Assembly: GCA_021155905.1 (NCBI GenBank)
Contig: JAJNBG010000008.1
Span: forward strand, 1 to 64,000
Direction: 5' to 3'
Origin: Bacteroidota bacterium
GTDB lineage: Bacteria; Bacteroidota; Bacteroidia; B-17B0; Aurantibacillaceae
DNA length: 64,000 nucleotides
In this document: one piece after another, positions 54,317 to 63,690 of the stretch
Numbering within the stretch: the stretch's first letter is position 1
Layout of the letters: every line of letters starts with the position of its first letter
The notes under the pieces: generated by a model
Seen by the model: only the letters and a program-made list of their open reading frames with translations
Database searches by the model: none
What the model was told of the DNA's origin: nothing
Program-made: the position numbers and the translations under genes

Positions 54317-54811
54317 ATGACAGACAAGTTCACCTATAAAATAAAGACACCTTCTGAATGTACCGACAAAGAACTGAAGGAATTTTATGAAATTGTTTTG
54401 AAAGGCGGGAAAGTCCAAAAAGAGGGGCTGGAAAACCGAATTCGTAAGTGCAAATATCTGGGTTTTTGTATGGATGATGAACATCCGGTTGGAACTTCTG
54501 CCATAAAACAACCGTCTGAAAACTATATTAACACTGTTATTAAAGACCACTTAATAAATAGAAACGCAAGCGAACTTAAGTTTGAAATGGGCTACTCATG
54601 CACTATTCCGGAATACAGAAAAAGGGGTATCAGTTCTGAGTTAAAAACATTGTTGTTAAACAAAATGAGTGGTGAAAAAGGAATTATCTACTGTACAACT
54701 GCAATTTTAAGCAGTCAACATTTTTTAGATGATCATGGCTTTACAAACGTGGGAGTGGATTATGATGGGAAAAATGATAAAAATATCAAATATTATGAAA
54801 AACAATTGTAG
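54317..54811 (+). CDS. GNAT-family N-acetyltransferase-like protein
   Basis: 164 aa. The acetyl-CoA binding motif A is visible as YSCTIPEYRKRGISSELKTL (about 95-114), with the R-x-x-G-x-S pattern. Preceding strands include CKYLGFCMDDEHPVGTSAIK. The C-terminal end HFLDDHGFTNVGVDY fits the last strands. Acceptor substrate unknown. It lies alone on the + strand after the rny terminator. Confidence 0.7.
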   Translation: MTDKFTYKIKTPSECTDKELKEFYEIVLKGGKVQKEGLENRIRKCKYLGFCMDDEHPVGTSAIKQPSENYINTVIKDHLINRNASELKFEMGYSCTIPEYRKRGISSELKTLLLNKMSGEKGIIYCTTAILSSQHFLDDHGFTNVGVDYDGKNDKNIKYYEKQL

Positions 54812-54953
54812 GCAAAATTATATTAAATTAAGCTTCACACTTTATAAGGACCTTAAAAAAAACGTCTTAGTCAAATGCGAATTACTTTAGATACGTTTTC
54901 ATTTGAGGATTAATTAAAAAATAAAATTTGAATAACAATTAAAAATTAAAACT

Positions 54954-55406
54954 ATGGCAAGTATCAATCCACATATTAATTTCAACGGTAACGCAGAAGA
55001 AGCATTCAACTTTTACAAATCAGTATTTGGCGGAGAGTTCGCGAAAATAACGCGTTTCAAAGATTTGGCAAGCGCTGAATTTCCCGTAGCAGAAAATGAA
55101 GCAAATAAAATAATGCACATTGCTTTGCCAATCGGTAAAACTATTTTAATGGCTAATGATGTACCTGAAATATTGGGACGAACAAACGAAAATGAGAACA
55201 GAAGCAAAATTGTAATTAGTGCAGAAAGTAAAGAAGAAGCCGACAAATTATTCAATGGACTTTCCGCAGGCGGACAAATTGAAATGCCTATTTCAGACAG
55301 CCCCTGGGGTTCATATTTTGGTATGTTTAGAGACAAATATGGCATTGAATGGATGGTAGATTTTGACTCAACTCCGATAGCTATCGGCGATAAGGAACGA
55401 ATTTAG
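54954..55406 (+). CDS. VOC family (PhnB/glyoxalase-like) protein
   Basis: 150 aa. Single-chain vicinal oxygen chelate protein of the PhnB/3-dmu-9_3-mt type: INPHINFNGNAEEAFNFYKSVFGG at the start, then SDSPWGSYFGMFRDKYGIEWMVDF near the end. Metal residues of true glyoxalases are not clearly kept, and substrates are unknown for this group. The C-terminal residues (TPIAIGDKERI) are partly encoded by the intergenic-type palindrome CCGATAGCTATCGG at 55374-55387, so the end of the gene has probably been altered by that repeat. Confidence 0.85.
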   Translation: MASINPHINFNGNAEEAFNFYKSVFGGEFAKITRFKDLASAEFPVAENEANKIMHIALPIGKTILMANDVPEILGRTNENENRSKIVISAESKEEADKLFNGLSAGGQIEMPISDSPWGSYFGMFRDKYGIEWMVDFDSTPIAIGDKERI

Positions 55407-55448
55407 CCGAAGAAAAACAAACAGATATAGCAAAAAGAAAAATTGACT

Positions 55449-55500
55449 ATGGCAAAAAGTAAATTAATGGAAATGAACAATGTCGGTATTGTTGTAGACT
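55449..55500 (+). pseudogene. truncated remnant of another VOC-family gene
   Basis: ATG at 55449 encodes MAKSKLMEMNNVGIVVDC, which resembles the N-terminus of a distinct glyoxalase/VOC family (..MNNVGIVV, then normally a variable region and FFxELG). The reading stays open for only about 20 further codons and bears no family sequence. I read it as the remaining 5' end of a deleted gene beside the intact VOC gene. Not long enough for certainty. Confidence 0.45.
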
Positions 55501-55530
55501 GCTATCAAAAGCTTTTCGCTATCTTTAAGT

Positions 55531-56364
55531 ATGAACAAAAAACTCATCAAATTTTTTAAGATCATCGGGATCATTATCGTGGTGATTTATGCAAGCATTT
55601 GCGCTTTACTGTATTTCAGTCAGGATAATTTGTTGTTTCATCCTCAGCCTACAGACAAGACAGAGATTGCAAAAATCATTGAAGCCAATCCAGGTTTTGA
55701 CACCGTTTCATTTATCATGAAAGATGGTAACCGGACTTACGGTTTCTTATCTAAAGATACGCTGGAAGAAAAGCTGCCATTGGTTTTATATTTCGGAGGT
55801 AATGCCGAAGAGGTCTCTCATTTAATGGAGTATCGAAACTATTTTCCAAATTCTGTTATGGCCCTGATCAACTACCGAAGCTTTGGATTGAGCAGAGGCA
55901 TCATATCGGAAAAAACCATGTTCAGTGATGCCCTGGAAATATATGATCAGTTGATCAGCAATCCCAAAGTAGATGCTAATAAGGTGATCGTTATAGGCCG
56001 CAGCATCGGAACGGGTGTGGCCACTTATTTATCGTCACAACGTAAAACAACAGCAACCGTATTGATTACACCTTACGAAAATATGATCGAAGTGGCTTTT
56101 GAAAAATATCCCTTTGTACCAATTGGCTTACTGATCAATCACCGCTTCGAATCTGATATTTACGCCCCAAAAATTGTGACGCCCATGTTAGCTCTTATCT
56201 CCTCTAACGATCAGGTTATCCCAAAACATCATGCCTATGCTTTAACCAAAGCATGGAAAGGAAGCACCAGCGTTTTGGAAGTAAATGAGGACCACAACTC
56301 CATCATGAATAATGAAGTCGTGTGGAGGAGAATTGAGACCTTTGTCACCGAACATACGAAGTAA
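55531..56364 (+). CDS. alpha/beta hydrolase with N-terminal membrane anchor
   Basis: 277 aa. Hydrophobic N-terminus (FKIIGIIIVVIYASICALLYF, about 8-28) anchors the protein. FLFHPQP-like LLFHPQPTDK follows, a hallmark of this bacterial hydrolase group (BEM46/YqkD-like). Nucleophile elbow GRSIGTG (S about 152), Asp in SSNDQVIPKHHA and His in EDHNSIMNN complete the triad. It probably acts in the periplasm on an unknown ester or peptide substrate. Confidence 0.82.
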   Translation: MNKKLIKFFKIIGIIIVVIYASICALLYFSQDNLLFHPQPTDKTEIAKIIEANPGFDTVSFIMKDGNRTYGFLSKDTLEEKLPLVLYFGGNAEEVSHLMEYRNYFPNSVMALINYRSFGLSRGIISEKTMFSDALEIYDQLISNPKVDANKVIVIGRSIGTGVATYLSSQRKTTATVLITPYENMIEVAFEKYPFVPIGLLINHRFESDIYAPKIVTPMLALISSNDQVIPKHHAYALTKAWKGSTSVLEVNEDHNSIMNNEVVWRRIETFVTEHTK

Positions 56365-56490
56365 GGTATTCGTTATTACATCTATCCCTGTCTTTTTTGT
56401 CAATTTACATGAAATGTTAAAAATCTATTTTGTGCTAAATACCCGTTTAACGGTAGTGGTTAACTCACAGAAAGCTTTAATTTTATTTTT

Positions 56491-56874
56491 ATGGGAAACC
56501 CGGAAAATAAAAAGATTTCGATTGAATTAGTCAACGGCATTTTAGTGGGCACCTATCTCTGTGAAATTGTTGATTTGGAAACAGCCAAGGCAGGAGTTTC
56601 CGATAGGATGGAAAATTTTGGCCATAAAGCTTTTCCACTGTTGGTATACACCAATAAAGTAAAACACATCTCAAAAGATGCCAGGGAATATTTAGCATCG
56701 GAAGCAGGTTGCCAAAAAGTAAAATCCTGCGCAATCATTACCAATTCTATCGTAACCCGGGTGATTGCCAATTTTTTTTTACATATTAACAAACCATTAG
56801 TGCCTACTAAATTATTCACTGACGAAGAGAGCGCCACGCAATGGCTTTCCAAAAAGAAAACTAAAAATTCCTGA
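56491..56874 (+). CDS. STAS-like small protein, tandem copy 1
   Basis: 127 aa, no signal peptide. Strong similarity to the next gene across the whole length: ISIELVNGILVGTYLCEIVD.., KVKHISKDAREYLASEAGC, VTRVIANFFLHINKPLVPTKLFT, and the end EESATQWL. Alternating alpha/beta order resembles SpoIIAA/STAS-like domains (DUF7793-type); this is inference. Function unknown. The ATG at 56491 is preceded by AT-rich sequence also present before the second copy (TTAATTTTAT). Confidence 0.7.
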   Translation: MGNPENKKISIELVNGILVGTYLCEIVDLETAKAGVSDRMENFGHKAFPLLVYTNKVKHISKDAREYLASEAGCQKVKSCAIITNSIVTRVIANFFLHINKPLVPTKLFTDEESATQWLSKKKTKNS

Positions 56875-56980
56875 TCGCTATTGCTACACAGGCGATGCGT
56901 TAAATATGCAAGCGTTTAAAAAGAGATAATAAATAACATGCAATATTGCATTGAGAGAAAAACATTAATTTTATTATCAC

Positions 56981-57364
56981 ATGATTATAACCGAACATAT
57001 CACTGATTTTGTGTCCATTGAATTAGTCAACGGCATATTGATTGGCACCTTAAAATGTGAATACGTTGATATCGCAATAGCACGGGCGGCAGTTAAGTAC
57101 CGACTCAAACATTTCGGGGATAAAGATTACCTGATGATTATAAACATGAACAATGTGAAACATATAACCAAAGAAGCCAGGGAATATTTAGCTTCAGAAA
57201 AAGGGTGCCGCAAAATCAAATGCGGTGCCATTATTATTAGTTCGGAGGTAACTAAAATCATTGCTAATTTTTTCATAAGAATCAACAAACCTCTGGTACC
57301 TACCAGTTTATTTACGAGTGAAGAAAAGGCCAGGCAATGGCTTTTATCCTGCGATAAAAGTTAA
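56981..57364 (+). CDS. STAS-like small protein, tandem copy 2
   Basis: 127 aa, duplicate of the preceding gene with similar core: SIELVNGILIGTLKCEYVDI.., NVKHITKEAREYLASEKGC, VTKIIANFFIRINKPLVPTSLFT, EEKARQWLL. The N-terminus differs (MIITEHITDF). A third, more distant relative is at 11482-11892. Its stop codon overlaps the stop of the convergent DedA gene (57361-57364). Function unknown. Confidence 0.7.
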   Translation: MIITEHITDFVSIELVNGILIGTLKCEYVDIAIARAAVKYRLKHFGDKDYLMIINMNNVKHITKEAREYLASEKGCRKIKCGAIIISSEVTKIIANFFIRINKPLVPTSLFTSEEKARQWLLSCDKS

Positions 57365-57987
57365 ATGCTCTTTTTTCTGGTATTAAAATACGTCATCACT
57401 ACCGGAATCGCAGTGATGACAATTAAGGCGATAACTATGTAACCAAGGTAATTTTCAATCCATGGGAATTTAATCCCTAAAAAATAAGCAATGCTGGCAA
57501 TGCTACCGATCCAGGCGAAAGCGCCAATCACATTATGGATCATAAAGGCTTTAAAATCCACTTTTATAACGCCCGCCAGTATTGGCGCAAAGGTGCGGAT
57601 GATTGGCAGAAACCGACCCAAAATTAAGGTCTTACCGCCATGTTTATCATAAAAAGCCTGGGTCATAATCAGATGTTTCTTTCTGAATAATAAACTGTCT
57701 TTCCTGGCATATAAATTCGCACCGGCTTTTCTGCCAAACCAATAACCAAATACATTTCCTAAAATAGCAGCTAACATAAGTAATGGTAAAACTACCAGAA
57801 ACGGCGCACCTAATAAATCGGGCTTGGTGGCGCACACCAACCCTGAAATGAAAATCAAAGAGTCACCAGGTAAAAAAAATCCGACTAACAAACCTGTTTC
57901 CGCAAATACAACAAACAACAACAAACCCAAGCCGCCATAATGTATGATGCTTTCAGGATCGGTTAATGTTTTTAGAAATTCAAGCAT
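57361..57987 (-). CDS. DedA-family membrane protein
   Basis: 208 aa from MLEFLKTLTDPESI. The in-frame ATG five codons upstream lies inside the promoter box. DedA/SNARE-associated fold with several membrane helices: GLVGFFLPGDSLIFISGL (E/D-containing re-entrant loop), GNVFGYWFGRKAG, and the amphipathic GRFLPIIRTFAPILAGV motif with the conserved Arg residues. Members help undecaprenyl or phospholipid flipping and envelope homeostasis. Stop codons of this and the convergent gene overlap. Confidence 0.88.
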   Translation of the reverse strand: MLEFLKTLTDPESIIHYGGLGLLLFVVFAETGLLVGFFLPGDSLIFISGLVCATKPDLLGAPFLVVLPLLMLAAILGNVFGYWFGRKAGANLYARKDSLLFRKKHLIMTQAFYDKHGGKTLILGRFLPIIRTFAPILAGVIKVDFKAFMIHNVIGAFAWIGSIASIAYFLGIKFPWIENYLGYIVIALIVITAIPVVMTYFNTRKKSI

Positions 57988-57999
57988 GTTTTTATAAGA

Positions 58000-58007
58000 C
58001 AAAAATA
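58000..58007 (-). promoter_or_regulatory. -7 promoter element of the DedA gene
   Basis: On the - strand TATTTTTG matches TAnnTTTG, 12 bases upstream of the start at 57987. Confidence 0.5.
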
Positions 58008-58167
58008 AGAGAATAAAAACAGTAACCTAGTTATAATTTTTCATGTTTCTATTATAGTGTATAGGACATAATACACTTTTTATAACAGGTTACATCGTCC
58101 AAGAAGGATGCAAGGATAGCTTGTGGATTAGTTGTGAGATGCTGAACTAAGTTCAGCATGACAATTA

Positions 58168-59976
58168 CTAGGCGATATCAAAAGACATTCTTTTTTTCTC
58201 AATACTTGCCTTGATATCAGTTAACTGCCCTTTTGGAATAGAGCTGATCAGGTTCTTCGTATACTGGCTTTTTGGATTCTGGTAGATCTCATCGGCATCC
58301 CCCATTTCTTCGATTTTACCTTTGTTCATGACAACCATCCGGTCGCTCATAAATTTAACCACCGACAAATCATGAGAAATAAAAATATAGGTGAATTTGA
58401 ACTCACGTTTTAAATCATTCAACAAGTTCAATACCTGCGCCTGCACGGACACATCCAATGCACTCACACTCTCATCGCAAATAATAAATTTAGGATTCAG
58501 GGATAATGCCCGGGCAATACACACACGCTGGCGCTGCCCACCGCTAAACTCATGCGGGTAACGGCTAAATTGTTTTTCCGTTAAACCTACTTTATTCAAT
58601 AACTCGTATACTTTTTCTTTACGCTGGTTATTGTTCGCTAAAATATTATGAACCTGCATAGGTTCCATTAATGCTTCACCAATGGTAATACGAGGATTCA
58701 GTGAAGAGTAAGGATCCTGGAAAATGATCTGCATGTCTTTTCTCAACTGCCGCATATCATTCGGTTTCAAACGCATCAGGTCATTCCGCTGAAAAAATAT
58801 TTTCCCTTCCGTTGGTTCGGTTAACCTTAAAATGGTACGGCCCAAAGTTGTTTTTCCGCAGCCACTTTCCCCTACCAATCCCAATGTTTCTCCTTCATAT
58901 ACATCCAGGGTTACATCATCTACCGCCTTGATATAATCCAATGTCCGGCCAAAAAATGTTTTGTTATTCGGGAAATAAGTTTTAAGATTCTGGATCTCAA
59001 GAATCTTGGAACGCTCATATAATTCTTTATGCTCTCTTGCTCTTTGCTCCTTAGAAATGATCACGCTGTTAATGGCCTCGCTTACCGTTGTTGGAATTTC
59101 CAACATATTTCCTTCTTCATCCGTACTCATAAAATCCGCAGACACCGGCAACCGCATTAAACGCTTGTCTAATGGCGGACGGCAGGCTAACAAACTCTTG
59201 GTGTACGGATGCTTTGGATTGCTGAATATTTCAAGTACAGGCCCCTGCTCCACTACTTTTCCTTTGTACATCACCATCACCTTATCCGCCAGTTCGGCAA
59301 TTACACCAAGGTCATGCGTAATGAACATTATACCCATGTCATGCTCCCTTTGCAATTGCAACATAAGATCTAATATGGTTTTTTGAACGGTCACATCCAA
59401 AGCAGTTGTTGGCTCATCCGCAATTAATACACGCGGATTACAGCTCATAGCCATAGCAATCATGACACGCTGCTTCTGACCACCGGAAATCTGGTGTGGA
59501 TACACATTAAAAACTCTTTCCGGATCAGGCAATTGAACCTGTTCAAATAATTTTAAGGTTTTCTTTTTGGCTTCCTTACGCGAAACTTTCTGATGCAATA
59601 TAATAGCTTCCATTACTTGGTTACCACAAGTGTAAACAGGATTCAGGCTGGTCATCGGTTCCTGGAAGATCATGGCAATTTCATTCCCACGGAACGCACG
59701 CATTTCTTCAGCTGGAAGGTTTCTAAGATTAACTATGCCTTTATGTTTTGAATGGTAAAGCATTTCGCCACCAAACACACGGCCCGGAGGATTTGGAATC
59801 AACTGCATGATGGATAAAGACGTCACCGATTTCCCTGAACCGCTTTCTCCAACAATACCAATAGTTTCGCCTTTATGAAGCGTGAAGGACACATCGTCCA
59901 CCGCTTTCACAAATTCGCCGTCTGACTTAAACTCAGTAACTAAATTTTTGACTTCCAGTAATACCTCTTTTTGCAT
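58168..59976 (-). CDS. fused peptide ABC transporter ATP-binding protein (DppD-DppF type)
   Basis: 602 aa with two complete ABC ATPase domains in one chain. First (about 1-260): Walker A GESGSGKS, signature ISGGQKQR, Walker B LIADEPTTALD. Second (about 330-590): GESGCGKT, FSGGQRQR, ICDESVSALD. Each half ends with an oligopeptide-transporter C-terminal segment (NPKHPYTKSLLACRPPLD; NPKSQYTKNLISSIP). It powers import of di/oligopeptides or similar solutes; permeases and binding protein are not adjacent. Double-domain fusion is common for this family in Bacteroidota. Confidence 0.9.
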   Translation of the reverse strand: MQKEVLLEVKNLVTEFKSDGEFVKAVDDVSFTLHKGETIGIVGESGSGKSVTSLSIMQLIPNPPGRVFGGEMLYHSKHKGIVNLRNLPAEEMRAFRGNEIAMIFQEPMTSLNPVYTCGNQVMEAIILHQKVSRKEAKKKTLKLFEQVQLPDPERVFNVYPHQISGGQKQRVMIAMAMSCNPRVLIADEPTTALDVTVQKTILDLMLQLQREHDMGIMFITHDLGVIAELADKVMVMYKGKVVEQGPVLEIFSNPKHPYTKSLLACRPPLDKRLMRLPVSADFMSTDEEGNMLEIPTTVSEAINSVIISKEQRAREHKELYERSKILEIQNLKTYFPNNKTFFGRTLDYIKAVDDVTLDVYEGETLGLVGESGCGKTTLGRTILRLTEPTEGKIFFQRNDLMRLKPNDMRQLRKDMQIIFQDPYSSLNPRITIGEALMEPMQVHNILANNNQRKEKVYELLNKVGLTEKQFSRYPHEFSGGQRQRVCIARALSLNPKFIICDESVSALDVSVQAQVLNLLNDLKREFKFTYIFISHDLSVVKFMSDRMVVMNKGKIEEMGDADEIYQNPKSQYTKNLISSIPKGQLTDIKASIEKKRMSFDIA

Positions 59977-60065
59977 AATATATCATACGAATATAGGAAA
60001 TTTGAATGAACCTCAAAGTTTTTGGTTGGGCAAAATATGCTATTTATCGAATTTCCGGAAGATGC

Positions 60066-61409
60066 TTATCCCTTATAAAATAACCATTTTCCGAGCTCTT
60101 TCCAGGTAGTTTTTTTACCATACATTAAGATCCCGGTGCGGTAAATTTTCCCGGCCAGCCATGTAAAGAATAAGAAGCCCACCACCAACGAAACCATTGA
60201 TAAAGCCAGCTCCCAAACCGGAACACCAAACGGTAACCTGACCATCATAACGATGGGTGAGGTCAATGGAAAGATCGAGAAAAACTGTGCCAATCCACTG
60301 TCGGGATCAGTTGCTACACCCTGCGCAATGGCAAAACTGATAATTAACGGAGCTGTGACAGGGATCATAAATTGTTGAGTATCTGCTTCGCTGTCTACCG
60401 CCGAACCAATGGCGGCAAACAATGCTGCATATAACAAGTAACCGAACAGAAAGTAAAACGCAAAAGATAAAGCAATGTGGGTTTTATCCACTTTTCCCAG
60501 GTTATTCATAAAATCCAGGGCCTCATTCGGCGTTTTTACTTTTTCCATTTTATCAGTACCGGCCGTCAAATCGTTTTTCATGACCTTTTCAATTTGCTGG
60601 TTCTGTGTGATCTGATCCGCAATCTGGTCCTTTAGCAGCACGCCATTAATAAAGGTACTAATAAGGAGTGTTAAAATAATCCAGAGTAAAAACTGCGTCA
60701 GGCCAACCATTGCCACGCCTACAATTTTCCCTAACATCAACTGGAAAGGTTTCACAGAAGATACAATGACTTCGACGATGCGGTTTGTTTTTTCTTCGAT
60801 GACGCCGCGCATCACCTGGGCACCGTATAAAAAGATCATGATGTAAATGGCAATGGCCAGGGTAAAGCCGATTAACATATTAGTTTCCGAATTTGTTTTT
60901 TGATCCTCGCCATCTTCAGTGACTTTAATGGTAGCAATTTCCACCGGTCGTCTCGCCCGCTCAATTTTACCCAGGTCAATACTATCTCCCTGCAAGCGGT
61001 AATCAAACAAAATATTTTCCATCGTATTATTGATGTATTGTTCAATGCTGATTCCTGGCTGTTTTTTATAATACAAATGCGGCGTCGTTTTTTGATTGTT
61101 GATCGCTTCAATGTCAATTTCCATCACCAGGTCAAACGTACCTTCCTTTAATTTTGCTTTGGCAGCATCAATACTTCCTACGCCATATGTAAATTTAATT
61201 TCTTTGGTATCAGGAAGTTTATCAATGAATAAGCCGCTATGATCCAATACAAAAATTTTATGCTCGGTTTTATCCCGCATGGCCAACCATACAGGAACCA
61301 CCATGATACCGGCCATTAACAAGGGGCCTAAAATAGTCATCACCAGAAATGATTTTTTCTTAACCCTTGAAAAATATTCCCGTTGGATAATTAAAAATAA
61401 TTTATTCAT
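60066..61409 (-). CDS. ABC-2 type transporter permease (NatB-like)
   Basis: 447 aa. An N-terminal membrane helix (about 20-42) follows a positively charged start (REYFSRVKKKSF). A large extracytoplasmic domain (about 45-185) and then five to six further membrane helices follow: IAIYIMIFLYGAQVMRGVIEEKTNRIVEVIVSSVKPFQLMLGK.., the EKTNRIVEVI signature of the NatB/ABC-2 family. It partners with the ATPase whose gene starts just upstream (61435-62385). The exported substrate (possibly Na+ or a drug) is unproven. Confidence 0.88.
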   Translation of the reverse strand: MNKLFLIIQREYFSRVKKKSFLVMTILGPLLMAGIMVVPVWLAMRDKTEHKIFVLDHSGLFIDKLPDTKEIKFTYGVGSIDAAKAKLKEGTFDLVMEIDIEAINNQKTTPHLYYKKQPGISIEQYINNTMENILFDYRLQGDSIDLGKIERARRPVEIATIKVTEDGEDQKTNSETNMLIGFTLAIAIYIMIFLYGAQVMRGVIEEKTNRIVEVIVSSVKPFQLMLGKIVGVAMVGLTQFLLWIILTLLISTFINGVLLKDQIADQITQNQQIEKVMKNDLTAGTDKMEKVKTPNEALDFMNNLGKVDKTHIALSFAFYFLFGYLLYAALFAAIGSAVDSEADTQQFMIPVTAPLIISFAIAQGVATDPDSGLAQFFSIFPLTSPIVMMVRLPFGVPVWELALSMVSLVVGFLFFTWLAGKIYRTGILMYGKKTTWKELGKWLFYKG

Positions 61410-61434
61410 TGTTTAAATGCTGTTTAAATTAAGA

Positions 61435-62385
61435 TTATTCTGTAAATGTGCTTTGTGTATTTAAAGTCGTTTTATTTTCCACCACGGAAATAAAAATATC
61501 GTTCATAGAAGGAACAATTTCGTTAAAGGATAAGATCTCCGCATTGGCCAAAACAGCCTGCAACAAATCGTTCGGTTTATTCTGGCGAAGCATTTTAACT
61601 GTTACAGTATGTACGTCTTCATCAGAGTTTTTTTCTATTAACTCCGCTCCCGCCCACAAGGCATTTGTAAAACCCATCATGTTTCCTTTGAAAGTGATTT
61701 TAAACGTATTGCTTTTATAGGTCTTACGAATTTCTTTCACCGAGCCATCCAGTAATTTTTCCGCTTTATTGATCAGGGCGATATTGTCACACAGCTCTTC
61801 CACGCTACCCATGTTATGAGTGGAAAAAATAATGGTCGCTCCTTTATCCCTTAATTCTAAAATTTCATTCTTAATCAGTTGAGCATTGATTGGATCGAAA
61901 CCACTAAAAGGTTCATCAAGTATCAATAATTTTGGCTCATGCAACACCGTGACAATAAACTGAACTTTTTGCTGCATACCTTTACTTAACTCTTCAATCT
62001 TTTTATCCCACCAGTTTTCGATTTCAAATTTTTTGAACCAATGCTGTAATTTCGCTTTAGCCTCTGCTTTTTTCAAACCTTTCAACTGCGCTAAATACAT
62101 GGCTTGTTCACCAACGGCCATTTTTTTATAAAGACCTCTTTCCTCAGGAAGATACCCGATAAAATCCACGTGCTTTGGTGCCAGATGCTCTCCGTTAAAT
62201 AACACTTCACCTTTATCTGGTCCGGTAATCTGGTTGATGATCCGGATCAAAGAGGTTTTTCCCGCTCCGTTTGGTCCTAATAAACCAAATATTTTCTGGG
62301 GCTCCACTACCAGGCTGACATCTTTGAGAGCAACATGGTTGGCGTAATTTTTATGAATATTCTTTACTTCTAATATGGGTGTCAT
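61435..62385 (-). CDS. ABC transporter ATP-binding protein (NatA-like)
   Basis: 316 aa. Walker A LLGPNGAGKTS (about 34-44), Q-loop in YLPEERGLYKKM, signature LSKGMQQK, Walker B LILDEPFSGFD, H-loop STHN. The C-terminal ~90 residues are the DUF4162-type extension of this family. It ends 25 bp before the permease gene, so the two are one operon. A near-consensus TAAATTCG promoter box lies upstream on the - strand. Confidence 0.92.
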   Translation of the reverse strand: MTPILEVKNIHKNYANHVALKDVSLVVEPQKIFGLLGPNGAGKTSLIRIINQITGPDKGEVLFNGEHLAPKHVDFIGYLPEERGLYKKMAVGEQAMYLAQLKGLKKAEAKAKLQHWFKKFEIENWWDKKIEELSKGMQQKVQFIVTVLHEPKLLILDEPFSGFDPINAQLIKNEILELRDKGATIIFSTHNMGSVEELCDNIALINKAEKLLDGSVKEIRKTYKSNTFKITFKGNMMGFTNALWAGAELIEKNSDEDVHTVTVKMLRQNKPNDLLQAVLANAEILSFNEIVPSMNDIFISVVENKTTLNTQSTFTE

Positions 62386-62449
62386 AATATAAATTGATGT
62401 GCGAATTTAACTTACTATTTACTAAGATACATTGCCACTCAACACTATT

Positions 62450-63634
62450 TTACTCTACATAAAACGCCAGTCCTTTTAAATATTCTCCCTCTGGGAAATT
62501 TGGCGTGATGGTATGATCGGCCGGCTGGGATAAGGTATGCAATAACTTCATATGCCTTCTCGATTCTATGGCTGCCGCTGTGACCGTGTTATAAAATAAT
62601 TTTTTATCAATGACACCAGAACAGGAGAAGGTAAATAAAATACCGCCTTTTTTGATGTTCTGCAGGGCCATCTGATTCAATCGTTTATAACCAATTACCG
62701 CATTATGGGATACATCCCTGCTTTTAGCAAAGGCCGGAGGATCCAGGATAATGATATCATAATTTTTTCCGTGATCCTTTAAGTAGTCAAAAGTATCCAC
62801 CGCAAAACCTTCATGATTGGTTGCATTATTTAATACAGCATTTTTATTGCAAAGGTTAATGGCCTTTGCGCTTGAATCTACAGAATGAATGATCTCACAA
62901 CCATGCCTGGCAGCATACATAGAGAATCCACCTGTATAGGAAAATGTATTCAGGACACGTTTTCCTTTACTGTAGTTACCCAACAGACTTCTGTTCTCAC
63001 GCTGATCAATGAAGAATCCTGTCTTTTGTCCGTTGATAAAATCAATGTAAAACTTCACATCGTTTTCGAGCACGACTAATTCCTCGTTCAAAGAACCATA
63101 TAAAAATTCATTCGCTAAACCGGAAGAGTAATTATTCGGCAAAGTTTCCGAACTCTTATCATACACACTCTTTAAATCAGCGCCGTACACTTTTTTCAAT
63201 GCCTCTGTTATGTCAACCCGGCACTTGTGCATACCAATACTATGTGCCTGAAAAACCACGTGCCCATCATAAAAATCCATGATCAAACCCGGGCAACCAT
63301 CTCCTTCCCCAAATAACAAACGGTATACATTCGTATGTGGATTTTTTGCCAGGTTTAAAAACTGACGGTATGAAAAAGCCTTTTCTATTTTTTTTACCCA
63401 AAAATCAACGTTAATCTGTTGTTTACTGAAAGAAATGATCCTGCCGGTAATACTGCCTTTTTGATATTGCGCCATTCCAAGGAACTGCTGCTTGGCGGAA
63501 TAAATCTCCACCACATCGCCATCATTAATTCCCTGATCCTGAGTCTTAATTGCTCCAGAAAAGATCCATGGATGAAAACGAAGCACGGGCAATTCTTTGC
63601 CATTTTGTAAGGTAATTTTTGGGTATTCTATCAT
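62450..63634 (-). CDS. class I SAM-dependent rRNA methyltransferase (RlmI-like)
   Basis: 394 aa. N-terminal PUA-like domain (about 1-75), a central EEHEE-type subdomain, and a Rossmann methyltransferase domain: SAM loop in VLNTFSYTGGFSMYAA, acidic motif HSVDSS, catalytic/recognition motif LDPPAFAKS, FTFSCSG. The layout is that of RlmI (23S rRNA m5C1962) and its YccW relatives. Exact target base is inferred. A TAnnTTTG box ends just before the start codon. Confidence 0.85.
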   Translation of the reverse strand: MIEYPKITLQNGKELPVLRFHPWIFSGAIKTQDQGINDGDVVEIYSAKQQFLGMAQYQKGSITGRIISFSKQQINVDFWVKKIEKAFSYRQFLNLAKNPHTNVYRLLFGEGDGCPGLIMDFYDGHVVFQAHSIGMHKCRVDITEALKKVYGADLKSVYDKSSETLPNNYSSGLANEFLYGSLNEELVVLENDVKFYIDFINGQKTGFFIDQRENRSLLGNYSKGKRVLNTFSYTGGFSMYAARHGCEIIHSVDSSAKAINLCNKNAVLNNATNHEGFAVDTFDYLKDHGKNYDIIILDPPAFAKSRDVSHNAVIGYKRLNQMALQNIKKGGILFTFSCSGVIDKKLFYNTVTAAAIESRRHMKLLHTLSQPADHTITPNFPEGEYLKGLAFYVE

Positions 63635-63638
63635 ATCA

Positions 63639-63646
63639 CAAATGTA
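63639..63646 (-). promoter_or_regulatory. -7 promoter element of the RlmI-like gene
   Basis: On the - strand TACATTTG matches TAnnTTTG and ends four bases before the ATG at 63634, so a nearly leaderless transcript is expected. Confidence 0.5.
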
Positions 63647-63690
63647 TCTTATTATCCCTATTTTTAAGCCTCTAAAGCAAAATTTTTAAC

